Positions 1 through 7,059 of a stretch of 9,429 nucleotides of DNA are shown here, in pieces. Below the pieces are notes generated by a model. That model saw only the letters and a program-made list of their open reading frames with translations. It ran no database searches and had not been told where the DNA came from. The stretch lies in NCBI GenBank assembly GCA_002414145.1, contig DHYP01000035.1, positions 51,028 to 60,456 of the forward strand. Reading direction: 5' to 3'. The translations under genes were made by a program, and so were the position numbers. Each line of letters begins with the position of its first letter. Within the stretch, counting starts at the first letter, position 1. This DNA is from Methylophilaceae bacterium UBA5127 (GTDB lineage: Bacteria; Pseudomonadota; Gammaproteobacteria; Burkholderiales; Methylophilaceae).

Positions 1-1013
1 TGTTCAGTGACGCCCACTGCTGGAATGAAGGCCGAAGCTTGACGATTGCCCAAAGTAATCGTACCAGTTTTATCCAGTAGCAATACGTTAACATCACCTG
101 CTGCTTCTACTGCACGGCCTGACGTGGCGATGACATTGGCTTGCATCATACGGCAAATACCCGCCACACCAATGGCTGATAGCAAACCAGCAATCGTAGT
201 AGGAATTAAACAGACTAGCAAAGATACCAACACAGTAATACTAGGCGGCGCGCCAGTACCAGCAGCGCTCACTCCAAAGATTGAGAATGGTAACGAAGTC
301 ACTGTGACCAGCAGGAACACAATCGTCAGCGCAACCAATAAAATCGTCAGTGCAATTTCATTCGGGGTTTTTTGACGTTTTGCACCTTCTACCATGGCAA
401 TCATACGGTCTAGAAATGCTTCGCCTGGATTCACACTCACGCGAACGACTATCCAGTCCGATAGCACCTGTGTGCCGCCAGTGACAGCACTAAAGTCACC
501 GCCAGACTCACGGATAACAGGAGCAGACTCTCCTGTAATAGCAGCTTCATTCACCGAAGCAATGCCATCGATGACTTCACCATCAACAGGAATCATATCG
601 CCTGCTTCTATCAAAAGGATGTCACCTTTGCGTAAGCTATTGCTATCAGTAAACGAAATTGCGGAATCGCGTGATTCATTCTTCAACTTTTTAGCGACTA
701 CATTTTTCTTCGAGCTTCTTAAGCTAGCTGCTTGTGCTTTACTGCGACCTTCTGCTATAGCTTCAGCAAAATTGGCAAATAACAGGGTGAACCATAACCA
801 TAAAGTTACTAGCGCAATAAATCCCACGGGCGCATCGCCTTTGGAAAACAATGCTTGTAGCATTAATAAAGAAGTGAGAATGCTACCCAGATACACCACA
901 AACATGACTGGATTACGCCACTGCATTTGCGGGGATAGTTTTCTGAATGCGTCAGCAACAGCTGGCCTTACCAGCGTAGGGTCAAACATTGACTGCATAC
1001 TTTGTTTTGACAT
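1..1013 (-). CDS. kdpB: KdpB, catalytic ATPase subunit of the K+-transporting KdpFABC complex (partial, 3' end outside window)
   Basis: This is the P-type ATPase subunit that hydrolyses ATP to drive K+ import through KdpA in the inner membrane. About 337 N-terminal residues are present and the rest is cut by the window edge; family members are about 680-700 aa. Visible in the translation are an N-terminal helix pair (about 33-55 and 62-82), the actuator-domain TGES motif (T160-S163, in ITGESAPV), the membrane motif [15 protein letters not shown] (268-282), and the phosphorylation motif DKTGT with the phosphorylated Asp at residue 314. The start ATG at 1013-1011 begins [14 protein letters not shown] and is preceded by an AGGA ribosome-binding site. 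It lies 33 bp after the kdpA stop, as expected for kdpFABC. In E. coli the Ser of TGES is an inhibitory phosphorylation site, and it is kept here (S163). Identification is secure. Confidence 0.97.
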   Translation of the reverse strand, partial: MSKQSMQSMFDPTLVRPAVADAFRKLSPQMQWRNPVMFVVYLGSILTSLLMLQALFSKGDAPVGFIALVTLWLWFTLLFANFAEAIAEGRSKAQAASLRSSKKNVVAKKLKNESRDSAISFTDSNSLRKGDILLIEAGDMIPVDGEVIDGIASVNEAAITGESAPVIRESGGDFSAVTGGTQVLSDWIVVRVSVNPGEAFLDRMIAMVEGAKRQKTPNEIALTILLVALTIVFLLVTVTSLPFSIFGVSAAGTGAPPSITVLVSLLVCLIPTTIAGLLSAIGVAGICRMMQANVIATSGRAVEAAGDVNVLLLDKTGTITLGNRQASAFIPAVGVTE

Positions 1014-1046
1014 AGTTTTTCCTAATATTTTTGATGGACTGGATGC

Positions 1047-2819
1047 TTAGTGAGTAGATGTCATGAGTAAATGCTCAATGACAGGGCCAAGTGCAAGTGC
1101 TGGAATGTAGGTAAGAGCACCCACCAGAATCACTGCACCTATTAGCAGCGTAATAAATAACGGTCCGTGCGTTGGCATGGTTCCTAAACCTACTGGAATA
1201 CGTTTTTTAGCTGCCATAGAGCCAGCGATAGCTAATACTGATAAAATAATGCCAAAGCGACCTAGAAACATGGCAAACGCAAGCAGAGTATTATAAAAGG
1301 GTGTATTGGCAGATAAGCCTGCGAAAGCGCTACCGTTGTTGTTGGCAGCAGACGAAAGCGCATACAGAATCTCACTAAACCCATGCGCACCAGGATTAGC
1401 AATACCAGCCTTACCTGGCTCTGTGATGACTGCAATTGCCGTACCTATCAGTACCAACAAAGGTGTAACTAATATAATGAGAGCCGTCATTTTCATATCG
1501 AAAATCTCAATTTTTTTACCTAAATACTCAGGGGTGCGACCTATCATTAATCCTGCAATAAATACTGCAAGCACAGCATAAATGAGCATGGTGTAGAGTC
1601 CAGATCCCACGCCACCAAAGATGACCTCACCTAACTGAATCAACCACATTGGTACTAAACCACCCAATGGCGTGAATGAATCATGCATGGCGTTCACAGC
1701 GCCGCAAGAAGCTGCCGTGGTAATCGTTGCAAATAATGCGGATGAAACAATACCAAAGCGAGTTTCTTTACCTTCCATATTGCCGCCAGACTGCAAGGCA
1801 CTCACAGCCTGATCGGCACCACTGGCCGTTAGTACTGGATTGCCAGCTTGCTCTGCCCAAATAGCAACACCAGCCATTATCACAAATACGATTACCATCG
1901 CAGAAAATACTGCCCAGCCTTGCCTTCTATCTCCGACCATCATGCCAAAGGTAAAACATAACCCTGCGGGGATAAGCAAAATCGCTAGCATCTGTAAAAA
2001 GTTTGTGAGCGGTGTTGGGTTTTCAAATGGATGTGCGGAATTTGCGTTAAAGAAACCGCCACCATTAGTACCAATCATCTTGATCGCTTCTTGCGAAGCA
2101 ACAGGCCCCATCGCTAATGTTTGAGTTGAAGTAATCTTAACGGTTTGTTTTCCTGCTGAATCAGTTACTGAGTAAGTAGTGGGTTGTAGCGTCTTAACTT
2201 CTTTATAGTCATCAAAATTTTGAATAACACCCTGACTCACCAACGCAATTGCGAAGATGAATGACAGTGGCAGTAGAATATACAAAGTTGAACGTGTCAT
2301 ATCGACCCAAAAATTACCAATGGTCTCTGCCGTATGGCGGGCAAAACCACGAATCAACGCAATGACTACCGCGATACCTGTAGCGGCAGACAGAAAGTTT
2401 TGTACCGTAAGTGCTAACATCTGGGTGAGATAGCTCATCGTCGATTCACCTGCATAGCCCTGCCAGTTGGTATTGGTGACAAAACTAACTGCAGTGTTAA
2501 ATGATGAATCTATGCTGACCGCTGGAAAGTGCTGAGGATTAAGAGGCAACCATGCTTGCCAACGCTGTAAAATATAAACAACAATAATGCCAGTAACATT
2601 AAATATCATCAGCGCAACAGCATAATGCTTCCAACCCATTTCAACTTCAGGCTTAATGCCTAATGCACGATAAATTAGTCGCTCAATTGAACCACCCAGC
2701 TTATTTACAATAACAGATTCGCCACTCATGACCTTGGTTATCCATAAACCCATAGGCTTAGTGAAAAGCAATAGCATCGCAAGAAACAAACCTACTTGAA
2801 TCATTGTGTTCGAGAGCAT
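1047..2819 (-). CDS. kdpA: KdpA, K+-binding and translocating subunit of KdpFABC
   Basis: KdpA is the channel-like subunit (superfamily of K+ transporters) that selects K+ at the periplasmic side. The 590-residue product is slightly longer than the E. coli protein (557 aa). The four pore-loop signatures are all present: TNTNWQGY (115-122), GTNGGGFF (250-257), SCGAVNAM (371-378) and AANNNGSAF (491-499). The rest is mostly hydrophobic membrane helices, with a typical N-terminus ending in KPMG (21-24). The start ATG at 2819 overlaps the kdpF stop by one base (TAATG) and has a GGAG ribosome-binding site inside the end of kdpF, so translation is probably coupled. M6 is a possible alternative start but has no better site. 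No damage or odd residues were seen. Confidence 0.98.
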   Translation of the reverse strand: MLSNTMIQVGLFLAMLLLFTKPMGLWITKVMSGESVIVNKLGGSIERLIYRALGIKPEVEMGWKHYAVALMIFNVTGIIVVYILQRWQAWLPLNPQHFPAVSIDSSFNTAVSFVTNTNWQGYAGESTMSYLTQMLALTVQNFLSAATGIAVVIALIRGFARHTAETIGNFWVDMTRSTLYILLPLSFIFAIALVSQGVIQNFDDYKEVKTLQPTTYSVTDSAGKQTVKITSTQTLAMGPVASQEAIKMIGTNGGGFFNANSAHPFENPTPLTNFLQMLAILLIPAGLCFTFGMMVGDRRQGWAVFSAMVIVFVIMAGVAIWAEQAGNPVLTASGADQAVSALQSGGNMEGKETRFGIVSSALFATITTAASCGAVNAMHDSFTPLGGLVPMWLIQLGEVIFGGVGSGLYTMLIYAVLAVFIAGLMIGRTPEYLGKKIEIFDMKMTALIILVTPLLVLIGTAIAVITEPGKAGIANPGAHGFSEILYALSSAANNNGSAFAGLSANTPFYNTLLAFAMFLGRFGIILSVLAIAGSMAAKKRIPVGLGTMPTHGPLFITLLIGAVILVGALTYIPALALGPVIEHLLMTSTH

Positions 2820-2908
2820 TAGAAATTCTCCGGTTTAATTAGTACATAAAAGAGATAAATCAAAACAGCTAGCGCTATAAAGCCACTTATTAAGACCATT
2901 AGATTCAT
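2819..2908 (-). CDS. kdpF: KdpF, small membrane subunit (second of two tandem KdpF-like genes)
   Basis: This 29-residue protein begins [10 protein letters not shown] and ends VLIKPENF. It is a single hydrophobic helix followed by a short polar tail, the shape and length of KdpF, the accessory peptide that stabilises the KdpABC complex. It has a good ribosome-binding site (AAGGTG, about 6 bases before the ATG). Its ATG overlaps the stop of the preceding micro-gene (ATGA), and its own stop overlaps the kdpA start by one base, so the three genes form one translationally coupled chain. Position immediately before kdpA plus the tail ending in a charged residue and Phe support the name. Confidence 0.9.
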   Translation of the reverse strand: MNLMVLISGFIALAVLIYLFYVLIKPENF

Positions 2909-2997
2909 TTTTCACCTTCCAGATTAATGAGGACGTATACCAGCAAATAACATAGCAACAGGAAAATACCTAACATGCCAATGCCAAGTAGATCCAT
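2905..2997 (-). CDS. KdpF-like micro-protein (first of two tandem copies)
   Basis: This 30-residue ORF begins MDLLGIGMLG and ends [10 protein letters not shown]. It is one hydrophobic helix with a short charged tail. From memory, its segment IFLLLCYLLVYVLINLE resembles the C-terminal part of E. coli KdpF (VFLLLGYLVYALINAE), arguably more closely than the following gene does. It overlaps kdpF by four bases (ATGA). A GGTGA ribosome-binding site sits about 8 bases before its ATG, and the GGT of that site is also the last part of the leader inverted repeat. The in-frame codons upstream reach a stop after two codons, so the start is fixed. It may be a duplicated KdpF or a distinct KDP-associated peptide; it could also act mainly as a coupling leader. 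Confidence 0.75.
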   Translation of the reverse strand: MDLLGIGMLGIFLLLCYLLVYVLINLEGEK

Positions 2998-3005
2998 AAC
3001 ATATC

Positions 3006-3034
3006 ACCATTCAAATTAATTGAATTTGAATGGT
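3006..3034 (-). promoter_or_regulatory. Perfect inverted repeat in the kdp leader
   Basis: Twelve-base arms ACCATTCAAATT (3006-3017) and AATTTGAATGGT (3023-3034) are exact reverse complements around a 5-base centre. The repeat lies 9 bases upstream of the first KdpF-like start codon. Read as RNA on the minus strand it would fold into a hairpin whose 3' arm ends in GGT, part of the GGTGA ribosome-binding site. Read as DNA it is a long symmetric operator close to the expected transcription start. Which role applies cannot be told from the sequence. No T-run follows it, so it is not a terminator. Confidence 0.7.
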
Positions 3035-3070
3035 AGGCTTTAGAAAATAAAAATGTCGTAATAAAGAAGT

Positions 3071-3096
3071 CGGTGAGTGTAAAGAAAGTGTAAAAA
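3071..3096 (-). promoter_or_regulatory. Probable KdpE-binding box of the kdp promoter
   Basis: On the minus strand this segment contains TTTTTACAC followed by TTTCTTTACAC and then TCACCG. It closely resembles, from memory, the E. coli KdpE operator upstream of kdpFABC (TTTTTATAC, then TTTTTTTACAC, then CCCG). KdpE is the response regulator of the KdpD/KdpE two-component system, which induces kdp under K+ limitation or osmotic stress. The box lies 74 bases before the first small kdp gene, a fitting place for an activator site upstream of -35. I see no convincing -35/-10 pair between it and the leader repeat, as expected of an activator-dependent promoter. kdpD and kdpE themselves are not in the window. 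Confidence 0.7.
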
Positions 3097-3110
3097 TCAA
3101 GCAGATACCA

Positions 3111-3283
3111 TATGGCTTGAACTAAGAAGCCGAATATAAACTAAGTTGAGTGAGGGATACCCGGTTTAGTAGAAGGACGTAAGTACGAATATTATGCTCA
3201 TTCCATTAGACCACTTTGCTGTTGTCTAAATGATAGGATGATGTGTTCGAGGTTACGATTTGTCTACTGGTGAATTCGATATG
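3111..3283. other. Intergenic stretch without recognised features
   Basis: This stretch lies between the kdp operator and the end of the propeller/MoaD-like unit. The longest reading frames are trivial (for example an 11-codon frame around 3194) and lack ribosome-binding sites. No repeat, tRNA or strong hairpin was seen. It may contain upstream elements of the kdp promoter, but nothing specific can be named. Confidence 0.4.
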
Positions 3284-3310
3284 TAAAAGCCTTACATAGC
3301 TGAAAGGCTT
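3284..3310 (-). terminator. Weak rho-independent terminator after the MoaD-like gene
   Basis: On the minus strand the sequence has arms AAGCCTT and AAGGCTT (3304-3310 and 3287-3293) separated by 10 bases and followed by a short T-run ending in TTTTA. It begins about 37 bases after the MoaD-like stop codon. The stem is short and the T-run poor, so it is a modest terminator at best, but its position between two same-strand transcription units fits. Confidence 0.45.
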
Positions 3311-3346
3311 ATAATCAGTACAAGTCGATTATTAGCCTCAGGGTCT

Positions 3347-3625
3347 CTAACCCCCGCTTAGGGCTTGGAAAATATAGACAGTTCCATCCTCTGGTACATG
3401 ATCAGAGAGCGTTTTTTTATCTATCACTATAGCGTCATTGATACTGAGATTCACATGCCGACGTAGCGCACCTTGCTCATCAAGCACGTAATCGGTAAAG
3501 CCTGGGGCAATCTCGTTCACAGCGACTAAAATTTCAGCAACTGAGCTGGCTGGCACCGTAATCGTTCGGTTCTCTAATATGGGAAAAAATCGATAAAGAT
3601 GCTGCGTCATTTTTACACTAGGCAT
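3347..3625 (-). CDS. MoaD/ThiS-like ubiquitin-fold (sulfur-carrier type) protein
   Basis: The 92-residue product matches the beta-grasp small-protein family of MoaD and ThiS in length and layout. It has an N-terminal strand (VKMTQHLYRFFP), a mid-region helix (SVAEILVAVNEIAPGFTDYV, 28-47), a conserved NLSINDAIV segment (59-67), a D-HVPEDGTVYIF strand (75-86), and a free C-terminal Gly-Gly (91-92). In this family the terminal glycine is adenylated by an E1-like enzyme (MoeB/ThiF) and then carries sulfur as a thiocarboxylate, or is joined to a target. No E1, MoaE or ThiG gene is nearby. The start lies 5 bp after the propeller stop, so the two genes are surely co-transcribed. M6 is a possible shorter start. 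Family assignment is firm; the partner and pathway are unknown. Confidence 0.85.
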   Translation of the reverse strand: MPSVKMTQHLYRFFPILENRTITVPASSVAEILVAVNEIAPGFTDYVLDEQGALRRHVNLSINDAIVIDKKTLSDHVPEDGTVYIFQALSGG

Positions 3626-3630
3626 ATTGC

Positions 3631-4815
3631 TCAGCCAAGTCTTACTGAGTAAATCGGTGGGAAGTTATTACCAAGGCACTGCCATGTTTCGCCACGGTCT
3701 TCTGACAGGTAAAGATTTCCTGTGGTACTGCCAAAGCATAAACAATCCCCTGCCACATCGAGTCCATGCCGCAAGACAATGTCATAGGCACTATCTTGCG
3801 GTAGCCCTTTTCTAAAAGTTTGCCATGACCGCCCACCATCAGTCGTCCGCGCAACGAACAAACCACCATCAATCGTCATGCGTTCGGAATCTGCGCGTGC
3901 TGGTACAACCCAAGCGGTAAGTCCATCACTTGCATCTGCCGCGATGGGGAAACCAAAATGCACACCAACATCTGGCAAGCTGACCTTTTTCCAGCTTTCG
4001 GCCCCGTCATCACTGTAAAAAACACCACAATGGTTTTGTTGCCAGAGATAATCTGGCTGCCCTGGGCAGCTTGTCACAAAATGCGGATCGTGACCCCATT
4101 CTGCTTCTGGGTTCGGCATGTAATCATTCAACATACCGCGATTACGTCCATGCCAAGTCAGGCCACCATCCCTAGTCTCGATAACGCCAGCAGATGATAC
4201 AGCGACAAGTAGATGATTCGAATCGCGCGGGTCAACAATAATGGAATGGATACCGGGTTCAAACACGCCATAATCGATACTTGCTGGCGTACCGTACCAG
4301 CGGTTTTCGGTTGTTGCATCACCAGCGAACAAATCGCCACCGCGACTATGGTGGTTCCACAGTGGTCGGTTGAGTTCCCAGGTATTGCCGCCATCATCGC
4401 TGACAAATAAACCGCCTGGAATCGTACCAGCATATAGCCGACCGGGTTGGTGAGCATTTCCAAATGCAATGTTCCAGATTTTATAAACAGTGGCATTGGC
4501 ATATTCAGGCTGGGCAGTCGGTGACTCTGGATTGAAATCTGGGCTAGGCATGTATTTGACGATATAGCGCGCGTCTTTAGGATACTTCACAGACATCACG
4601 TCCTCCCAGGTGACACCATCATCATGCGAACGTGAAAGCTTGGGTCCCCAGTGACCATGATCCAAGGACGCCCACAGTGTACCGTCACGCGGATCACGCG
4701 TCGCATAACAAACTGGAATGCCTGCATGCATGATTGGGCGAGGTTGCCAGTTAGAGTCTATACGATCGAATATGACTGTACCCTTACGAGTACCTAGTAG
4801 AATCATGTTTGACAT
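3631..4815 (-). CDS. Cytoplasmic BNR/Asp-box beta-propeller protein (sialidase/sortilin-like fold)
   Basis: The 394-residue product contains six Asp-box motifs of the S-x-D-x-G-x-T/S-W type: SHDDGVTW (63-70), SDDGGNTW (139-146), TRDGGLTW (214-221), SDDGAESW (268-275), TTDGGRSW (324-331) and SEDRGETW (371-378). Regular spacing of 50-75 residues points to a six- or seven-bladed propeller. Automatic annotation would call this exo-alpha-sialidase, but there is no signal peptide, so a secreted sialidase role is unlikely; I could not identify the sialidase Arg triad. The ATG at 4815 (MSNMILLGTRKG) was chosen because GAGGG sits about 7 bases upstream. A GTG 48 bases further out is open but has no such site. 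It leads a two-gene unit with the MoaD-like gene. It is plausibly a scaffold, a target or an enzyme working with that carrier; the function is unknown. Confidence 0.85.
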   Translation of the reverse strand: MSNMILLGTRKGTVIFDRIDSNWQPRPIMHAGIPVCYATRDPRDGTLWASLDHGHWGPKLSRSHDDGVTWEDVMSVKYPKDARYIVKYMPSPDFNPESPTAQPEYANATVYKIWNIAFGNAHQPGRLYAGTIPGGLFVSDDGGNTWELNRPLWNHHSRGGDLFAGDATTENRWYGTPASIDYGVFEPGIHSIIVDPRDSNHLLVAVSSAGVIETRDGGLTWHGRNRGMLNDYMPNPEAEWGHDPHFVTSCPGQPDYLWQQNHCGVFYSDDGAESWKKVSLPDVGVHFGFPIAADASDGLTAWVVPARADSERMTIDGGLFVARTTDGGRSWQTFRKGLPQDSAYDIVLRHGLDVAGDCLCFGSTTGNLYLSEDRGETWQCLGNNFPPIYSVRLG

Positions 4816-4891
4816 TAATTTGCCCTCATATAGTTGCGTCCGTTTATGAACTAACCGCAACACATCACTATTTATTACCCCGAACGTAGTA

Positions 4892-4921
4892 TTTATACAC
4901 TAAATCAAGATAACTAAACAA
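4892..4921 (-). promoter_or_regulatory. Candidate sigma-70 promoter of the propeller/MoaD-like unit
   Basis: On the minus strand TTGTTT (4921-4916) is followed after 18 bases by TATAAA (4897-4892). Transcription would start near 4885, giving a leader of about 70 bases before the ATG at 4815. The match is reasonable but the region is AT-rich, so other pairs are possible. Confidence 0.45.
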
Positions 4922-5000
4922 TAGAGCATATACAATTAAATGATAGTCAAATCAGAATAATTCCAGTACTTTTGTTTCTGTCATTTTCTTGACAATGCTT

Positions 5001-5014
5001 AGCGGTTAACCGCT
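5001..5014. repeat. Perfect 14-bp palindrome AGCGGTTAACCGCT followed by a T-run
   Basis: The palindrome is followed on the plus strand by TTTTC. As RNA it could form a 5-bp stem with a 4-base loop, so it resembles a short terminator for plus-strand transcripts. No plus-strand gene ends nearby, however. It may instead be an operator upstream of the propeller promoter. Confidence 0.4.
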
Positions 5015-5034
5015 TTTTCTCTTATTATTGACGC

Positions 5035-5074
5035 AAAAAATAAGGGCTTAGCTTTTAACTGAACCCTTATTTTA
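5035..5074 (-). terminator. Rho-independent terminator, probably the original tRNA-Phe terminator
   Basis: On the minus strand AATAAGGG (5071-5064) pairs with CCCTTATT (5046-5039), followed by TTTTTG. The inner bases extend the stem with a single mismatch. It starts 6 bases after the CCA end of the tRNA-Phe fragment, exactly where a tRNA gene's terminator belongs. I infer that it served the tRNA-Phe gene before the insertion separated them. It may also stop read-through from the island operon. Confidence 0.75.
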
Positions 5075-5075
5075 T

Positions 5076-5121
<46 letters not shown>

Positions 5122-5252
5122 CTGTAAAAACCATCATTTATATAGTGTGTTAGGCTCGTCCTCACTTGCCTACGCTCGCCAAAGCGTGTCATAGTCGTGA
5201 CGTTTATAGTTCTGTATGACTTCAATCAGCCAAGAACAGACAGTTAATTTTT
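5122..5252. other. Island left end, non-coding
   Basis: This sequence lies between the tRNA fragment and the end of the SDR gene. It holds a short imperfect palindrome (GTCA-TAGTCG-TGAC near 5188-5201) but no hairpin with a T-run and no gene with a start and ribosome-binding site. An open stretch of about 33 codons on the plus strand showed no recognisable integrase sequence. Confidence 0.4.
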
Positions 5253-5963
5253 CTACCAAACTTCACCAAACGGTCTAACTTCAATTTCAGACGACCAAGC
5301 TGAAGGTTTTTGCTGAGTGAGGTTGAAAACTGTTTCAGCCAAATCGTCTGGCCTTAAGAAAAACTCATCTGGTTTACTCGGCATCATCTTGCGTGTGGCA
5401 GGAGTATCTACGACCGCATCTACAACAACAGTTGCTACATGTATGCCAAAAATTCCTAGATGTCGTGCCATGGATTCGGCAAGACTCCTCTGTGCGGCTT
5501 TTGCAGGGGCGAATGCTGCTGTTTTAGCACCTCCACGGCGTGATGCAGTTGCGCCAATAAATATAATGTTGCCATGCTTGTTTGCTTTCATGTTTGGGAT
5601 TATTAGTTGTGAGACCAAGAGCGCACCTAGTGCATTTACGCGCCAGCTTTGTTCAAATTCTTCTGCTGTAATTTCTTCAACACTTTTCCATACACCTGCG
5701 CCTAGATTAAAAATTAATGTGTCAACTTCACCCATTTCCGCACGAATAGCAGTAAATGTTTGTGCGATTGAAGCTACATCAGCAACATCACATGCGTAAG
5801 CTGAGCCTCTAATTTCTATTGCTAAGTCGGCAATGAGCTCAGATCTGCGAGCTAACAATGCTAACTGATAGCCCTCTTTGCTGAATCGTCGAGCGAAAGC
5901 TGTGCCATTTCCAGGGCCTACACCGACAATGACGCAAACGGGTTTATTTGTTTTTACGGACAT
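5253..5963 (-). CDS. SDR-family (short-chain dehydrogenase/reductase-like) protein with Phe at the catalytic Tyr position
   Basis: The 236-residue product has a Rossmann fold: nucleotide-binding GVGPGNG (14-20), acidic CDV (58-60), an NLGAG segment (86-90) in place of the usual NNAG, N110, and a GATAS segment (137-141). The active-site YxxxK motif reads FAPAK (151-155), so the proton-donating Tyr is Phe while the Lys is kept. I recall a subgroup of GPG-type bacterial SDRs with Phe or Ser there and a following IHVAxVVxD segment (here 174-182), so this may be a group trait rather than a mutation. It may bind NAD(P) without doing standard carbonyl reduction. It is the last gene of the operon, 3 bp after the GST stop, and its AAAGGA ribosome-binding site lies within the last GST codons. 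Confidence 0.88.
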   Translation of the reverse strand: MSVKTNKPVCVIVGVGPGNGTAFARRFSKEGYQLALLARRSELIADLAIEIRGSAYACDVADVASIAQTFTAIRAEMGEVDTLIFNLGAGVWKSVEEITAEEFEQSWRVNALGALLVSQLIIPNMKANKHGNIIFIGATASRRGGAKTAAFAPAKAAQRSLAESMARHLGIFGIHVATVVVDAVVDTPATRKMMPSKPDEFFLRPDDLAETVFNLTQQKPSAWSSEIEVRPFGEVW

Positions 5964-5966
5964 GCG

Positions 5967-6608
5967 CTATCCTTTCCAATGAGGGGGTGTGGTTTTTGTG
6001 AAATATGGAAGTTGTTCGATTTTTTGCATAAACCTATCAATGTTTGGCCAAACATGTTCTCTAATGCTAAGTTGTGGACGCCTCTCGTGAAAACGCTTAT
6101 ACAAAGCAAACAAAGGGTATAGGGCAAAATCTGCTACCGAAATATCACCTACAAAATAATCGCCATCAAGCGCGTTCTCAAAGTAAGTAAGTTCGATTCC
6201 AATTTGTTTTAATGTTGTAACAATTTCTTCGGGGTCGCCATCTCCATCTGAGCGAAGCAAAGTCAGTTCCATAAGCTTTCGAAGGGATGGATAAAGATAG
6301 TTATAGCCTTCTGCTGAAAAACGGCGTGCAATTGCACGCTCCTTGCTGTCAGTGGGTAGCAAGGGGTTTTCTGGATAGCACTCTTCAAGGTACTCAACGA
6401 TAGTGGTTGCTTCCCAAAGTGTTAAATCCCCATCAATTAACACAGGCACCTTGCCATGAGGGTTGATAGCTAGAAATTCAGGCTTCTTTAATATCCCACT
6501 TTGCAATGATAATAAGTTGAATTCATAAGGAAGTTGTTTATGTTCTAGTGCCAGCCAAACATTCCAAGCGAAAGGTGAGCCAGATCCATAGTAAAATTTG
6601 ATACTCAT
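5967..6608 (-). CDS. Glutathione S-transferase family protein
   Basis: The 213-residue protein has the normal GST length and two-domain layout. An N-terminal thioredoxin-like domain (about 1-80) begins with FYYGSGSPFAWNVWLAL, where S11 is the likely thiol-activating Ser. It contains NPHGKVPVLIDG (49-60) with the cis-Pro at 55 and the glutathione-binding segment LWEATTIVEYLEE (64-76). Here E66 is kept but the next residue is Ala rather than the common Ser. A helical C-terminal domain contains VGDISVADFALYP (153-165) with the usual N-capping Asp (D160). It would conjugate or reduce an electrophile with glutathione in the cytoplasm; the substrate cannot be inferred. The start has an AAAGGAAC ribosome-binding site 26 bp after the MAPEG gene. 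Confidence 0.92.
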   Translation of the reverse strand: MSIKFYYGSGSPFAWNVWLALEHKQLPYEFNLLSLQSGILKKPEFLAINPHGKVPVLIDGDLTLWEATTIVEYLEECYPENPLLPTDSKERAIARRFSAEGYNYLYPSLRKLMELTLLRSDGDGDPEEIVTTLKQIGIELTYFENALDGDYFVGDISVADFALYPLFALYKRFHERRPQLSIREHVWPNIDRFMQKIEQLPYFTKTTPPHWKG

Positions 6609-6634
6609 TTCGTATGTTCCTTTAACGATATAGT

Positions 6635-7033
6635 TTAGAAGAGGCCTAGCAATGTCAACGCAAGCGTCATTTGGCTAAGGAAGCCTGCAGTAAAAGCCAG
6701 TGTGCGGACTAGTGGAACTGCGGCAATGTAAGCAATTACATGCACCAGTCGCGCAAAAAAATACACGATGCAGGCTGTGGCGGTGATTAATGTGCTAGTG
6801 TTAGTCATTTGAATTGCCAATGCTAGTGGCGCAAATATCACAAGGTTTTCAACGGCATTTGCATGTGCTCGTCTAAGTCGTTCAGCCCACTGCGCTTTCG
6901 GCTGTAGCTGTGGTGGCATTAATGTAGCCCAGACACCAGTCTCAGTTATGCGATTAATAATCGTTGGAATCCAAAATAGCGCTGTTGCTATTAACGTCAA
7001 TGTAAGCCAATATATTTCTGTTGAAGTATGCAT
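6635..7033 (-). CDS. MAPEG-family membrane protein
   Basis: The 132-residue protein has about four predicted transmembrane helices (around 8-28, 62-78, 83-102 and 108-131). The signature RRAHANAVENLVIFAPLAL (54-72) and FARLVHVIAYIAAVPLVRTLAF (93-114) are typical of MAPEG proteins, the family of membrane enzymes in eicosanoid and glutathione metabolism. Bacterial members are often glutathione transferase-like or of unknown role. Its place directly before a soluble GST in the same operon suggests related chemistry on membrane-soluble compounds. The ribosome-binding site is weak (AGAAAGA). The 26-bp gaps on both sides point to co-transcription. Confidence 0.88.
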   Translation of the reverse strand: MHTSTEIYWLTLTLIATALFWIPTIINRITETGVWATLMPPQLQPKAQWAERLRRAHANAVENLVIFAPLALAIQMTNTSTLITATACIVYFFARLVHVIAYIAAVPLVRTLAFTAGFLSQMTLALTLLGLF

Positions 7034-7059
7034 TTAGAGTCTTTCTAGTTATAAATAAG

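Noticed and set aside
46..1050. Open frames on the plus strand opposite kdpB (109 and 218 codons)
   Set aside because: They lie antisense to a clear kdpB reading frame with intact P-type ATPase motifs and have low-complexity Ser/Thr/Ala-rich translations typical of shadow frames.
4158..4502. 114-codon minus-strand frame inside the propeller gene
   Set aside because: It is in another frame of the same strand, inside a gene with six Asp-box motifs; no family signature or start signal was seen.
3631..4815. Literal annotation as exo-alpha-sialidase
   Set aside because: Asp boxes show only the propeller fold. There is no signal peptide and the catalytic Arg triad and Tyr/Glu pair could not be identified, so the enzyme name is not supported.
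5122..5252. Possible integrase remnant at the island's left end
   Set aside because: No integrase motif (Arg...His-x-x-Arg...Tyr) is visible in any frame of this short stretch.
5317..5799. 160-codon plus-strand frame opposite the SDR gene
   Set aside because: It is the antisense shadow of a well-supported Rossmann-fold gene, with no ribosome-binding site or recognisable domain.
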